Positions 1 to 7,452 of a stretch of DNA of 18,585 nt are shown in pieces. A model generated the notes under the pieces. The model searched no databases. It worked only from the letters and a program-made list of their open reading frames with translations, and was not told where the DNA came from. Position 1 is the first letter of the stretch. Each line of letters opens with the position of its first letter. The position numbers were made by a program, and so were the translations under genes. Location: contig DASZJQ010000186.1 in the NCBI GenBank assembly GCA_035947875.1, forward strand, positions 1-18,585, in the 5' to 3' direction. The DNA is from Bog-473 sp035947875. Its GTDB lineage: Bacteria > Actinomycetota > Acidimicrobiia > Acidimicrobiales > RAAP-2.

Positions 1-38
1 GCCATGCCTGCGCGCACCGACGGCTGACGGGTTTCCCG

Positions 39-635
39 ATGGTGGCCGGCCTTCCGGCCGAAATCGGGGTCGCCGCCCTGGCGTTCGTCAGCACCAACGT
101 GGACAACGCCGTCGTGGCCGTGGCCATGGTGGCCGCCGCACCTCCGGCCCGGGCGCGTCGGATCGCCGCCGGCCAGGTGGTCGGATTCGTCGTCCTGGTC
201 CTTCTGGCCGTCGCCGCGGCCATCGCCCTCTTCGAGGTGCCCGCCCGCCTGATCGGGCTCCTGGGCCTGGTGCCCCTGGCTCTGGGCATCCGAGGGCTCA
301 TCGCCCTCCGCCACGCCGAGGCACACGAGCGCGCCGCCCGCCGGGCCTACGGGGCCGGGCTCAGCGCGGCGGCCCTGGTGACCATCGGCGCGGGCGGCGA
401 CAATCTCGCCGTCTACATCCCGTTGTTCCGCACCGCCGACGCCGGGGGCCGCGCCGTCACGGCGTTCGTCTTCGTGGTCCTCGAGATCCTGCTCACCCTG
501 TTCATCCTGAGCGCCGGGCGCCACCCGCGCAGTCGCGCCCTGACCACCCGGATCGGCGCTTACGCCGCGCCGGTGCTCTTTTGCGTCATCGGCGTGGTGG
601 TGCTCGTCGAAGCGAACACCTTCGGCGTCTTCTGA
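39..635 (+). CDS. CadD-like cadmium resistance transporter family protein
   Basis: A 198-residue, strongly hydrophobic protein that fits the CadD (cadmium resistance transporter) family of small polytopic membrane proteins. Family hallmarks are visible in each half. Segment TNVDN (residues 19-23) in the first membrane helix and GGDNLAVYIPLF (119-130) in the second half carry the paired Asp-Asn motifs. A GLVPLALGIRGL stretch (76-87) lies between them, before a short charged cytoplasmic loop (about 90-105). About six membrane segments are apparent and the length is normal for the family. Cation efflux is the known role of characterised members, but the ion here is inferred and cadmium is not certain. 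No strong Shine-Dalgarno precedes the ATG, and an in-frame GTG follows it directly. The gene converges on the transporter cluster and has no clear functional tie to it. Confidence 0.8.
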   Translation: MVAGLPAEIGVAALAFVSTNVDNAVVAVAMVAAAPPARARRIAAGQVVGFVVLVLLAVAAAIALFEVPARLIGLLGLVPLALGIRGLIALRHAEAHERAARRAYGAGLSAAALVTIGAGGDNLAVYIPLFRTADAGGRAVTAFVFVVLEILLTLFILSAGRHPRSRALTTRIGAYAAPVLFCVIGVVVLVEANTFGVF

Positions 636-646
636 CGCGTGATGAG

Positions 647-702
647 GTTATGAACCGGTCGTTATGAACAGCTCGTTGTGAACCGGGAGTTATGAACCAG
701 GC
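647..702. repeat. Four 14-bp tandem direct repeats
   Basis: Four adjacent 14-bp units begin at 647, 661, 675 and 689: GTTATGAACCGGTC, GTTATGAACAGCTC, GTTGTGAACCGGGA and GTTATGAACCAGGC. The core GTTATGAAC is kept in three units and has one change in the third; the last five bases vary. The array fills the space between the convergent CadD-like gene and the ABC binding-protein gene. The TAA stop of the binding-protein gene (690-692) lies inside the fourth unit. The unit is AT-richer than its surroundings. The function is unknown. Confidence 0.85.
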
Positions 703-2222
703 AGCGGCTTGAAGGGTTGCACGGGGACCCAGCACGTCCCTTGGGGCTGGTGATTCGACTTCAGGACGCACTGGGACGATGGCGGCACGTTGTTGTGGAT
801 CTTCACCACCTGGTACTGCGTCGGACCGTACATCTTGTTGGGGCCGAAGCTCCAGATCGGGGTGTCGGCTCCCGGGAAGTTCTGGATCTTCGACATGGCG
901 GTCACGAAGGTGCGCCGGTTGAGGTTCGGACCGGCACTGGTGGCGGCCTGGGCGAAGAGGCGGATGGCACTGCACCAGTTGCCGACGGGGCCCTGCTCCT
1001 CGATGTAGAAGTTCTGCTCACCCTGGGGCACCGCGGGATAGGCCTTGTGCCACGTGGTGAAGCACGACCGCACGCCCGGGTCATAGCCGCCCTGGCTCTC
1101 CGGCCGGGGGTCGTCGATGCCCCCCAGGGTCTCGGTGGTCACGCCTTCTTGACCGTTGAGTGCCTGCTCGTAGGGCACCGGGATGAGCCCCAGCGCCACC
1201 TCGATGCTCGACTGGTAGTCGCTCAGCAGGAGCTTGGGGTAGTACTGCTGCGCGTTCTCGTCCGCCAGGTAGGGGAAGAGGGCGTTTTCGGGCAGCATCG
1301 GGATGACCGAGGCGATGCCTTGCGACTTCAGGCTCTCCACGGCCAGCTGCGCGTCGGAGTTGGTGCTGGCGGTCTCGTCGATGTTGGAGGCAACGGTGAG
1401 GACCTTGGCGGTGACGCCGGCCTTCCTCAGGTCGGGCAGCAGGTAGGAGTTGAGAGCGGTCTGGTCGCTGGCCTGGTCCGACACCACGACCCCCACGGTC
1501 TTGCCCTTGGTCAGCCGGCCCGAGCTCAGCCCCCAGTTGACGGTGGCGCTGAGCACGGGTGCGTCGTCGGCGCCGGTCCACCAGAGGTAGGGGGAGCCCA
1601 GTTGGGTCCAGTTGGTGACCGTGGTCCACTCGCCGATCATGGGGGTGTGCCCCTGCTGGGTGATGCACAGCTGGTTGTTCCCCGTCCACGTCCCGATGGC
1701 GTCGATGACGGCAAAGACCGGCGGACTGCCGATGGTCCACTGCTTGCAGAGCGCGTTCATGCCGGCGGTGTCGGTGGGGTCGAAGGTGACGATCATCGGA
1801 TTGATGGTGCGGCCGTGGATCCCGCCCGCCTGGTTGATCTGGTTGACGAAGAGGTGGATGGCCTTGGTCTGGTCGCCGTACTCCTTGTCTTCGGACAGGC
1901 CGAGCCGGCCCGCGATGCTGCTGAGCGAGATGACGGGGAAGACCACGTTGATGGAGTGAGCCGAGACGCCTCGCGCGCTGGTGCTGGCCTGGCTCACCGG
2001 CGTCACCGTGGCCGCGGCCGCCCTCACGGGCGCCTCACTGGCCCCGGCGCCCTGCGCCGAGCCCGGCGTCCCCGACGGGGCCATCACGATCCAGATGACC
2101 AGGCCGACCACCACGGCCAGGATCATCAGGACGGTCCGGATCTGCATGGCCCGCGGTCGGCGGCGCAGGCGGCGCCAGGTGCGGCCGACCGGTGCCAGTG
2201 GATTGATCGTCGATGTGTTCAT
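690..2222 (-). CDS. HAAT-type ABC transporter substrate-binding protein, membrane-anchored
   Basis: A 510-residue type I periplasmic binding protein of the branched-chain amino acid (Leu/Ile/Val-binding, Peripla_BP_6-like) class. It has an Arg-rich N-terminus (residues 14-29), one membrane helix (about 30-48) and no lipobox Cys, so it is probably held by an uncleaved signal anchor or released after cleavage. A low-complexity Ala/Pro/Ser linker (about 50-85) leads into the ligand-binding fold, with INVVFPVISL as the first strand and a NQAGGIHGR segment typical of the family. The extra N-terminal region makes it longer than ordinary LivJ/LivK. It is the last gene of the transporter unit, 13 bp after the LivG stop, with a G-rich ribosome-binding stretch before the ATG. 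Neighbouring catabolic genes suggest that its ligand may be a sugar-derived or hydroxyacid compound rather than an amino acid; this is inference. Confidence 0.85.
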   Translation of the reverse strand: MNTSTINPLAPVGRTWRRLRRRPRAMQIRTVLMILAVVVGLVIWIVMAPSGTPGSAQGAGASEAPVRAAAATVTPVSQASTSARGVSAHSINVVFPVISLSSIAGRLGLSEDKEYGDQTKAIHLFVNQINQAGGIHGRTINPMIVTFDPTDTAGMNALCKQWTIGSPPVFAVIDAIGTWTGNNQLCITQQGHTPMIGEWTTVTNWTQLGSPYLWWTGADDAPVLSATVNWGLSSGRLTKGKTVGVVVSDQASDQTALNSYLLPDLRKAGVTAKVLTVASNIDETASTNSDAQLAVESLKSQGIASVIPMLPENALFPYLADENAQQYYPKLLLSDYQSSIEVALGLIPVPYEQALNGQEGVTTETLGGIDDPRPESQGGYDPGVRSCFTTWHKAYPAVPQGEQNFYIEEQGPVGNWCSAIRLFAQAATSAGPNLNRRTFVTAMSKIQNFPGADTPIWSFGPNKMYGPTQYQVVKIHNNVPPSSQCVLKSNHQPQGTCWVPVQPFKPLPGS

Positions 2223-2235
2223 CGTCCCCCCGTCG

Positions 2236-3117
2236 TCAATGCTCCCCCTCTACCGCGGATGGCGTCCCGGTAGGCCCAGAGACGAGAAGCGCCTCGTCAC
2301 TGGCACCAAGGTACGCCGCCAGCGCCTTCGGGTCAGCGCGGACCACGTCCGGCGGCCCCGCCGCGGCCACGCGGCCCAGTTCCATCACCACCACCTGGGA
2401 GCACAGCTCGAAGACCAGGGGGACGTCGTGCTCGACCAGGACGATGGTGGTGTCGGCCACGGTGTGGAGGCGCTGGAGGAGCGGGATGAACGCTTCGGCC
2501 TCACGCTGGGCGATGCCCGCCGTCGGTTCATCGAGGAGGAGCAGCCGTGGGTTGCCCAACACGATGGAGGCCAGATCGACCACCCGGCGGGTCCCGGTCG
2601 AGATCTCGCCCGTCCGGTGATGGCGGAAGTGTTCGAGCCCGAAGGCTTCGATCACCCGGTCCACGGCGGCCGACTTCCTCTTTTCGGCCCGACGGGCCCA
2701 GGGGAGCTGCAGCGTGGTGGAGATCACCGACACCTCGTGCTTGGCGTCCTCGCACAGCATGAGGACGTCGTGCACCGACAATTCGGGGTAGAGGCGGCAG
2801 TCCTGGAACGAACGGATCATCCCGGTGCGCTGACGTTCCTCGGGCAGGTACTCACGCAGATCGACACCGTCGAGGAGCACCGAGCCGCGCTGCGGTTGGA
2901 CCAGGCCCGAGATCATGTCGAGCGTGGTCGTCTTGCCCGATCCGTTGGCGCCGATCAGGCCGACGATGGACCCCGGCTCGGCCGTGAAGCTGACGTCGAC
3001 CACGGCGTGCACCCCGCCGAAGCTCACGCCGAGGTTCTCGACGTCGAGGCGGGCCGGCGCGGTGGGGAACCCGAGCGCTCCCACCTCCGTGGAGGTCGCA
3101 GACCGGGCCGCGATCAC
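2236..3117 (-). CDS. livG: HAAT-type ABC transporter ATP-binding protein (LivG-like)
   Basis: An ABC ATPase of 293 residues that powers the fused permease. It has Walker A GANGSGKTT (56-64), Q-loop Gln105, Walker B LLLLDE (192-197) and H-loop His230 in LVEHD. The ABC signature is degenerate: ISTGT (172-176) replaces LSxGQ. I chose the GTG at 3117 because it forms a 4-bp GTGA overlap with the stop of the permease gene. The open frame continues far upstream of this point, but that part is antisense-type shadow across the permease and MFS genes. The 28-residue N-terminal lead before the nucleotide-binding fold is longer than in E. coli LivG. Pairing with the LivF-type domain of the MFS fusion protein is expected. 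Confidence 0.88.
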   Translation of the reverse strand: MIAARSATSTEVGALGFPTAPARLDVENLGVSFGGVHAVVDVSFTAEPGSIVGLIGANGSGKTTTLDMISGLVQPQRGSVLLDGVDLREYLPEERQRTGMIRSFQDCRLYPELSVHDVLMLCEDAKHEVSVISTTLQLPWARRAEKRKSAAVDRVIEAFGLEHFRHHRTGEISTGTRRVVDLASIVLGNPRLLLLDEPTAGIAQREAEAFIPLLQRLHTVADTTIVLVEHDVPLVFELCSQVVVMELGRVAAAGPPDVVRADPKALAAYLGASDEALLVSGPTGTPSAVEGEH

Positions 3118-5180
3118 GGTTCCACCCGTCCCGCCACCAGGGCCGGGTTGACCGGGGGTCCGCCCGAGGGCGGCGGGACCGGCTCGGAGAGGTGCTCGTC
3201 CGGCGCCGGCGAGTCCGGGCCATCGCCCGAGTAGCGCTGCTGGGCCGATCGGATACCCACGGTGATGACGTCGCCCAGCCGGTGGAGCACCTGGGCCAAG
3301 CCGCCGGGCAGGTAGAGGATGAAGGCGATCAACCCGAGCCCGCTGGTCAGGAACTGAATCGTCGGGTTGGACCCGAAGAGGGCCGGCAGCCCTTCGAGGT
3401 AGAGCGCGCCCAGGATGGCCCCGGGGATCGACCCCAACCCACCGATGACCACCATGGCGATGACCAGGAACGAGACGGTGGGATCGAAGCTGGTGGTGCT
3501 CAGTTGCCCCGTGGCGTAGGCGAAGAGGACGCCGGCGTAGCCGGCCATGAAGCCGGAGAGGCCGAAGGCCAGCAGCTTGGTGCGCAGGACCGGGATGCCC
3601 ATGCCGGCCGCCCCGATCTCGTTGTCGCGCACGGCCACCAGGCGGCGGGCCACGCCTTTGTCGCGCCACATGCGCACGGCCAGGATCGAGAGGAAGAGCA
3701 TGCCCAGCGAGAACCAGGCGAAGGCCTGCGGCGAGGACAGATTGAGACCGAACAGCGTCGGGTTCGTGACCACCGTCGGGACGTCGGACGGCAGTCCCAC
3801 ACAGAGCGTCTTGTTGAGGACGGGCAGGGTGAAGCACGGCGTCGCCACCACGGCGACCTGCATGAAGAGAGCGAAGCCGAGCGTGCTGACGGCCAGGAAG
3901 AGCCCGGGCACGCGCAGGGCGGGCAGGCCGACGATGATGGCCACCACCGCCGTCACCGCTCCGGCGAAGAGCAGCAGGACCGGGAGGGGAATCGAGTTCC
4001 CGAGGTGGGCCGCCATGAGCGCGCCGACGGCGACCAGGCCGAACTGACCCAGCGACACCTGGCCGGCCCAGCCGGTGAGCACGGTGAGTGAGAGGGCAAT
4101 GATGGCAAAGATGCAGACCTGGGCGAAGAGATAGTTGCGCCCGACGTTGAGCACGAGGGGCAGGAGCACCGCCACGGCCACGGCCAGCCAGATCCCCGAG
4201 GTCGAGACGCGTTGTCGCAGCTTGTCGAACGAGCCCCGGACCGTGACCGCCCCCTGCAGCCAGGTCGAGCTCGAGGCGGAGCGACTGGTCTTTCGAAGCG
4301 CGCCGACCCTGATCAGCATCACGGCCAGCAGCACGACGAAGAAGACCAGCCCCAGCTTGGCCGTGCTGTTCTGCGCGCTGAGGAAGTTCCACTGCAGGAC
4401 CTCGTAGAGCACCCCCACGCCGATGCCCGCGACGAACGCCACCGTGAGATTGACCATGGCGCCGACCAGCGCCGCCGTCAGGGCGAAGAGGAGCAGGTCC
4501 GGGCTGACGGCTTGCACCAGCGCGCTGGTCTGGCCGGGCGCCAGCAAAATGGCGTTGAAGGCGGAGAGCGCACCGGCCACGATCCAGGTCAAGGTGGACG
4601 TCCGTCGCACCCACACCCCCGAGAGGCGGGCCGAGTCGGCGTTCTCCGACATGGCGCGCATGGACAGGCCCCAGGGGGTCCAGCGCACGGCCACCACCAG
4701 TGCGATCACCACCAGCGGGGCGACGATCAGGGTGAGTACCTCGGACGGCGTGATCAGGACCGTCCCGACCGTGAACGACAGGTCGAAGGGCACCGGGACC
4801 GGCTTGTAGAGATTGTGGGGCCGGATGAAGGGCAGCGCGGTCAGCGCCAGCAGCACCTCGCTCAGCCCGATGGTGGCCACCATCACCAGGACGCGCGGTC
4901 GGGTGAACAAGCGCCGCAGCACCAACTCGGACAGGCCCCCGACCCCGGCGGCCAGGGCGACGGAGAGCACGAGGGCGAACCAGTACTCGAAGTGGAAGTC
5001 GGCGGTGAGCTTGACCAGGAAGACGGCGGCGATGACACCGATCTGACCCTGCGCGAAGTTGAGCACACGGTTGGTGCGGTAGATCAGGACCAGTCCGACC
5101 GCCAACAGGCCGTAGCCGAGGCCCACGATGACACCCTGGAGGATGACCCCGCTCGGCGCCGAAAAGGCCAGCAGTGCCAC
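3114..5180 (-). CDS. Fused HAAT-type ABC permease (LivH-LivM)
   Basis: A single 688-residue protein holds both membrane subunits of a branched-chain-type ABC importer. Residues 1-295 are LivH-like (LIYRTNRVLNFAQGQIG at about 32-48, coupling loop GLSMRAMSENADSARLSGV at 171-189). Residues about 330-640 are LivM-like (GWAGQVSLGQFGLVAVGA at 370-387, coupling loop GVARRLVAVRDNEIGAAGMG at 509-528, then VVIGGLGSIPGAILGAL). A polar linker (about 296-328) joins the halves, and a Pro-rich hydrophilic tail (about 650-688) follows. The two subunits are usually separate genes. The start is GTG, 6 bp after the stop of the MFS-LivF gene, and the end overlaps livG by 4 bp, so translation is probably coupled. 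Confidence 0.88.
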   Translation of the reverse strand: MALLAFSAPSGVILQGVIVGLGYGLLAVGLVLIYRTNRVLNFAQGQIGVIAAVFLVKLTADFHFEYWFALVLSVALAAGVGGLSELVLRRLFTRPRVLVMVATIGLSEVLLALTALPFIRPHNLYKPVPVPFDLSFTVGTVLITPSEVLTLIVAPLVVIALVVAVRWTPWGLSMRAMSENADSARLSGVWVRRTSTLTWIVAGALSAFNAILLAPGQTSALVQAVSPDLLLFALTAALVGAMVNLTVAFVAGIGVGVLYEVLQWNFLSAQNSTAKLGLVFFVVLLAVMLIRVGALRKTSRSASSSTWLQGAVTVRGSFDKLRQRVSTSGIWLAVAVAVLLPLVLNVGRNYLFAQVCIFAIIALSLTVLTGWAGQVSLGQFGLVAVGALMAAHLGNSIPLPVLLLFAGAVTAVVAIIVGLPALRVPGLFLAVSTLGFALFMQVAVVATPCFTLPVLNKTLCVGLPSDVPTVVTNPTLFGLNLSSPQAFAWFSLGMLFLSILAVRMWRDKGVARRLVAVRDNEIGAAGMGIPVLRTKLLAFGLSGFMAGYAGVLFAYATGQLSTTSFDPTVSFLVIAMVVIGGLGSIPGAILGALYLEGLPALFGSNPTIQFLTSGLGLIAFILYLPGGLAQVLHRLGDVITVGIRSAQQRYSGDGPDSPAPDEHLSEPVPPPSGGPPVNPALVAGRVEP

Positions 5181-5186
5181 GAGCGG

Positions 5187-7391
5187 CTAGCTCAGACCCG
5201 TAGAGGCGGTGCCGAGGAAGACCGGCCGCAGCAGGTCGTCGCGCTGCATCAGCTCCGCCGTCGGACCATCGAAGCGGATCTCGCCCCGCTCCATGAAGAA
5301 GCAACGCTGGGCCAGGCTCATGGCGCGGTTCACGCTCTGCTCGACCAGGATCACGGTGGCTCCCTCCTCGTTGATCCGACGCACCATGCCCATCAACCGG
5401 TCCACCGTCATGGGGGCCAGGCCGAGAGCCAGCTCGTCGATGAGGAGCAGACGCGGCCGCGTCATCATGACCCGGGCCAGGGCCAACATCTGCTGTTCTC
5501 CCCCCGACAGCGTCCCGGCCGGCTGTTCGATCCGGTCCGCCAGCTCGGGGAAGACTCCCAACGCCTCCCTCAGGGCGGCGGCCGACTTGGCCCGGTCCCG
5601 TCGCATGGTGTGCCCGCCGATGCGAAGGTTGTCCCGGACCGACAGGCCGGGGAAGGTCATCTTGCCGCCCACCAGGAGGGCCACGCCCTGGTCGATGATC
5701 TGCTCGGGCTCGAGATAGGTGCAGTTCATCCCGAAGATCCGGACCACGCCACGGTGGGGATGCGACAGCCCGGACACGGCGCGCAGGAGGGTGGACTTCC
5801 CGGCGCCGTTGGTCCCGAGCAGGGCGACCATCTCGCCTTGTTCCACCTCGAGATTGACGTCGAAGAGGACCTGATTGGTGCCGTAGTAGAAGTCCAGGTT
5901 GTGCACCTGGAGGGCCGGGATCGCCCCGCCCTCCTGGCGTCGCTTGCCCTCGGTGTAGCGCTCGATCACATCCTCGATGACGAGGGTGATATCTCGCTTG
6001 ACACTGCGCGAGCCGAGGATCAGCAGAAATCCGCCGACGAGGCAGACGGGGGCGACGATCGTGAGCGACACGACGATCCCGTGCAGGCCACCGATGGCGT
6101 CGGAGATGGCGCCGACGATGACCGAGCCGGCGAAGCCACCGAACACGAGCGAGTAGACGCCGAACATGGCGAAACAGATGGTCCGCATCTCCGGTGGTGC
6201 GGTGGCGGCCAGCGTCATGAAGATGCAGATGGCCAGCGGGGAGACGGCGGCATTGGCCAGCGTCTGAAGGGTCACCGCCATCCACAGCTTGGGCACGTAG
6301 AGGGACGAGACGTAGAGGACCCCGTAGGCCGAGATGCAAAAGCCGGCGATGACCAGCGGGCGCTGCGGGGCGCGGCGAAAGTAGCGGTCGCCGATGACGT
6401 AGGCCAGAGGAAGGCCCAGGAAGGCCGCCAGGCCGATGATGGCGTAGACCTCGCTGCGACCGGCGGTGTCGAGATGGAATTTGTCGAAAAAGAACAGGTT
6501 GCCGAACAGGGCCGAACCGGTGCCGACGAAACCGAGAATGGCCACGGCGACCAACTCGTAATAGAGCGACCGGATGCGCAGCAGCCGCGTCATGGCCGAT
6601 CCCAGCAGGACGCGGGGCGCCTTCTCCTGCTGGGAGTGCAGGTCCATGCCCGAGGCCTTCAGGATGTGGCTGCTCTCGTTGGCCCCCTTCTCCGGTTCGC
6701 GCAGCGTGAAGAGCGCGAAGCCCATGGGAATCCCGACCAGGGCCACCAGGAGGCCGTAGCGCCAACTGTGCGCCACCGTGACCACGTAGCCGAAGATCAG
6801 GATGCCGACGGTCTGCGAGAGCGGATCCGACAGGTTGTGCCAACTGAAGACCCGACCTCGGGACTCGGTGGGGTAGGCGTCGGACAGATACGAGTTGTGC
6901 ACGGTGTTGTTGACTCCCGTACCGATGGAGGCGGCGATGTAGAGGAAGGCGAAGGCCCACACATTGGGGGAGAGCGCCATCAAGGAGCCGAACGCCGCGA
7001 AGATGAGGAGCGCGACGGCCGCCACCGTCTTGCGGCTACCCCGGTCCGCCCACAGGGCCAGTGGCACCGCCCACATCAACTGGGACACCTGGGCCACGAA
7101 GGCCACGGCCCCGAGCGACGCGTTGGACATGTGGAACGAGACCTGCAGGTTGTGGCCGATGAGCGAGATACCGTTGGTGAATGTGCCGGGGATCAGGGCG
7201 GCACCGGTCAACAGGACGAGTGGGGCATAGCCCGACGACTTCAAGATGGCGGTCAGCGGCGGCGGTTTCCCCTCGCCGGTCCCCGGCATCATCTCGATGC
7301 TGGCGATGACCTCGGGATCCTTGGCCTGCGAGACCGCATCGCGCAGCAGATCGTCGGGCACGGCAAAGTCGAACAGCGGCGCGTCGGTCAC
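5187..7391 (-). CDS. MFS transporter - LivF-type ABC ATPase fusion protein
   Basis: A 734-residue protein with two complete transport modules. After a soluble lead (1-55), residues about 56-460 form a major facilitator domain of about 12 helices, with a motif-A-like loop WADRGSRKTV (114-123) and a long cytoplasmic loop near 230-265. A charged linker (462-492) leads to an ABC ATPase of LivF type: Walker A GTNGAGKST (526-534), signature LSGGE (628-632), Walker B LLLIDE (648-653) and the LivF-like VEQ (683-685) where most ABC ATPases carry His. No separate livF is present, so the C-terminal domain presumably pairs with LivG on the fused LivHM permease. The role of the MFS half is unknown: co-transport, allosteric control or independent export are possible. 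The start is GTG with no strong ribosome-binding site, preceded by a possible -10 and an operator-like palindrome. Confidence 0.85.
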   Translation of the reverse strand: MTDAPLFDFAVPDDLLRDAVSQAKDPEVIASIEMMPGTGEGKPPPLTAILKSSGYAPLVLLTGAALIPGTFTNGISLIGHNLQVSFHMSNASLGAVAFVAQVSQLMWAVPLALWADRGSRKTVAAVALLIFAAFGSLMALSPNVWAFAFLYIAASIGTGVNNTVHNSYLSDAYPTESRGRVFSWHNLSDPLSQTVGILIFGYVVTVAHSWRYGLLVALVGIPMGFALFTLREPEKGANESSHILKASGMDLHSQQEKAPRVLLGSAMTRLLRIRSLYYELVAVAILGFVGTGSALFGNLFFFDKFHLDTAGRSEVYAIIGLAAFLGLPLAYVIGDRYFRRAPQRPLVIAGFCISAYGVLYVSSLYVPKLWMAVTLQTLANAAVSPLAICIFMTLAATAPPEMRTICFAMFGVYSLVFGGFAGSVIVGAISDAIGGLHGIVVSLTIVAPVCLVGGFLLILGSRSVKRDITLVIEDVIERYTEGKRRQEGGAIPALQVHNLDFYYGTNQVLFDVNLEVEQGEMVALLGTNGAGKSTLLRAVSGLSHPHRGVVRIFGMNCTYLEPEQIIDQGVALLVGGKMTFPGLSVRDNLRIGGHTMRRDRAKSAAALREALGVFPELADRIEQPAGTLSGGEQQMLALARVMMTRPRLLLIDELALGLAPMTVDRLMGMVRRINEEGATVILVEQSVNRAMSLAQRCFFMERGEIRFDGPTAELMQRDDLLRPVFLGTASTGLS

Positions 7392-7408
7392 GATCGCAGC
7401 ACTCTATC

Positions 7409-7426
7409 CCTGACACGAACGTCAGG
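7409..7426. promoter_or_regulatory. Operator-like inverted repeat upstream of MFS-LivF
   Basis: A perfect inverted repeat, CCTGAC-N6-GTCAGG, centred 26 bp upstream of the MFS-LivF GTG. Its core TGAC-N6-GTCA matches the palindrome placed at the same distance upstream of the GH4 gene. On the minus strand it is followed by GATAGAGT, whose TAGAGT could be a -10 hexamer ending 9 bp before the start codon. A repressor bound here would cover the promoter. The regulator is not in the window. Confidence 0.5.
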
Positions 7427-7452
7427 TTCGGACTCGACGGAGTCGTCGACGG

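Noticed and set aside
1..27. Possible tail of an upstream + strand gene ending in TGA at 25-27
   Set aside because: Only eight codons are visible, too few to separate a gene end from chance.
3118..6960. A very long minus-strand frame that continues upstream of livG
   Set aside because: It is out of frame with the permease and MFS-LivF genes and reads as Arg/Gly/Pro-rich noise. Only the part from the GTG at 3117 is a real protein.
7431..7444. GACTC-GACG-GAGTC hairpin between the LarA-like and MFS-LivF genes
   Set aside because: A 5-bp stem with no T-tract is too weak to call a terminator. The palindrome next to it is the better-supported signal.
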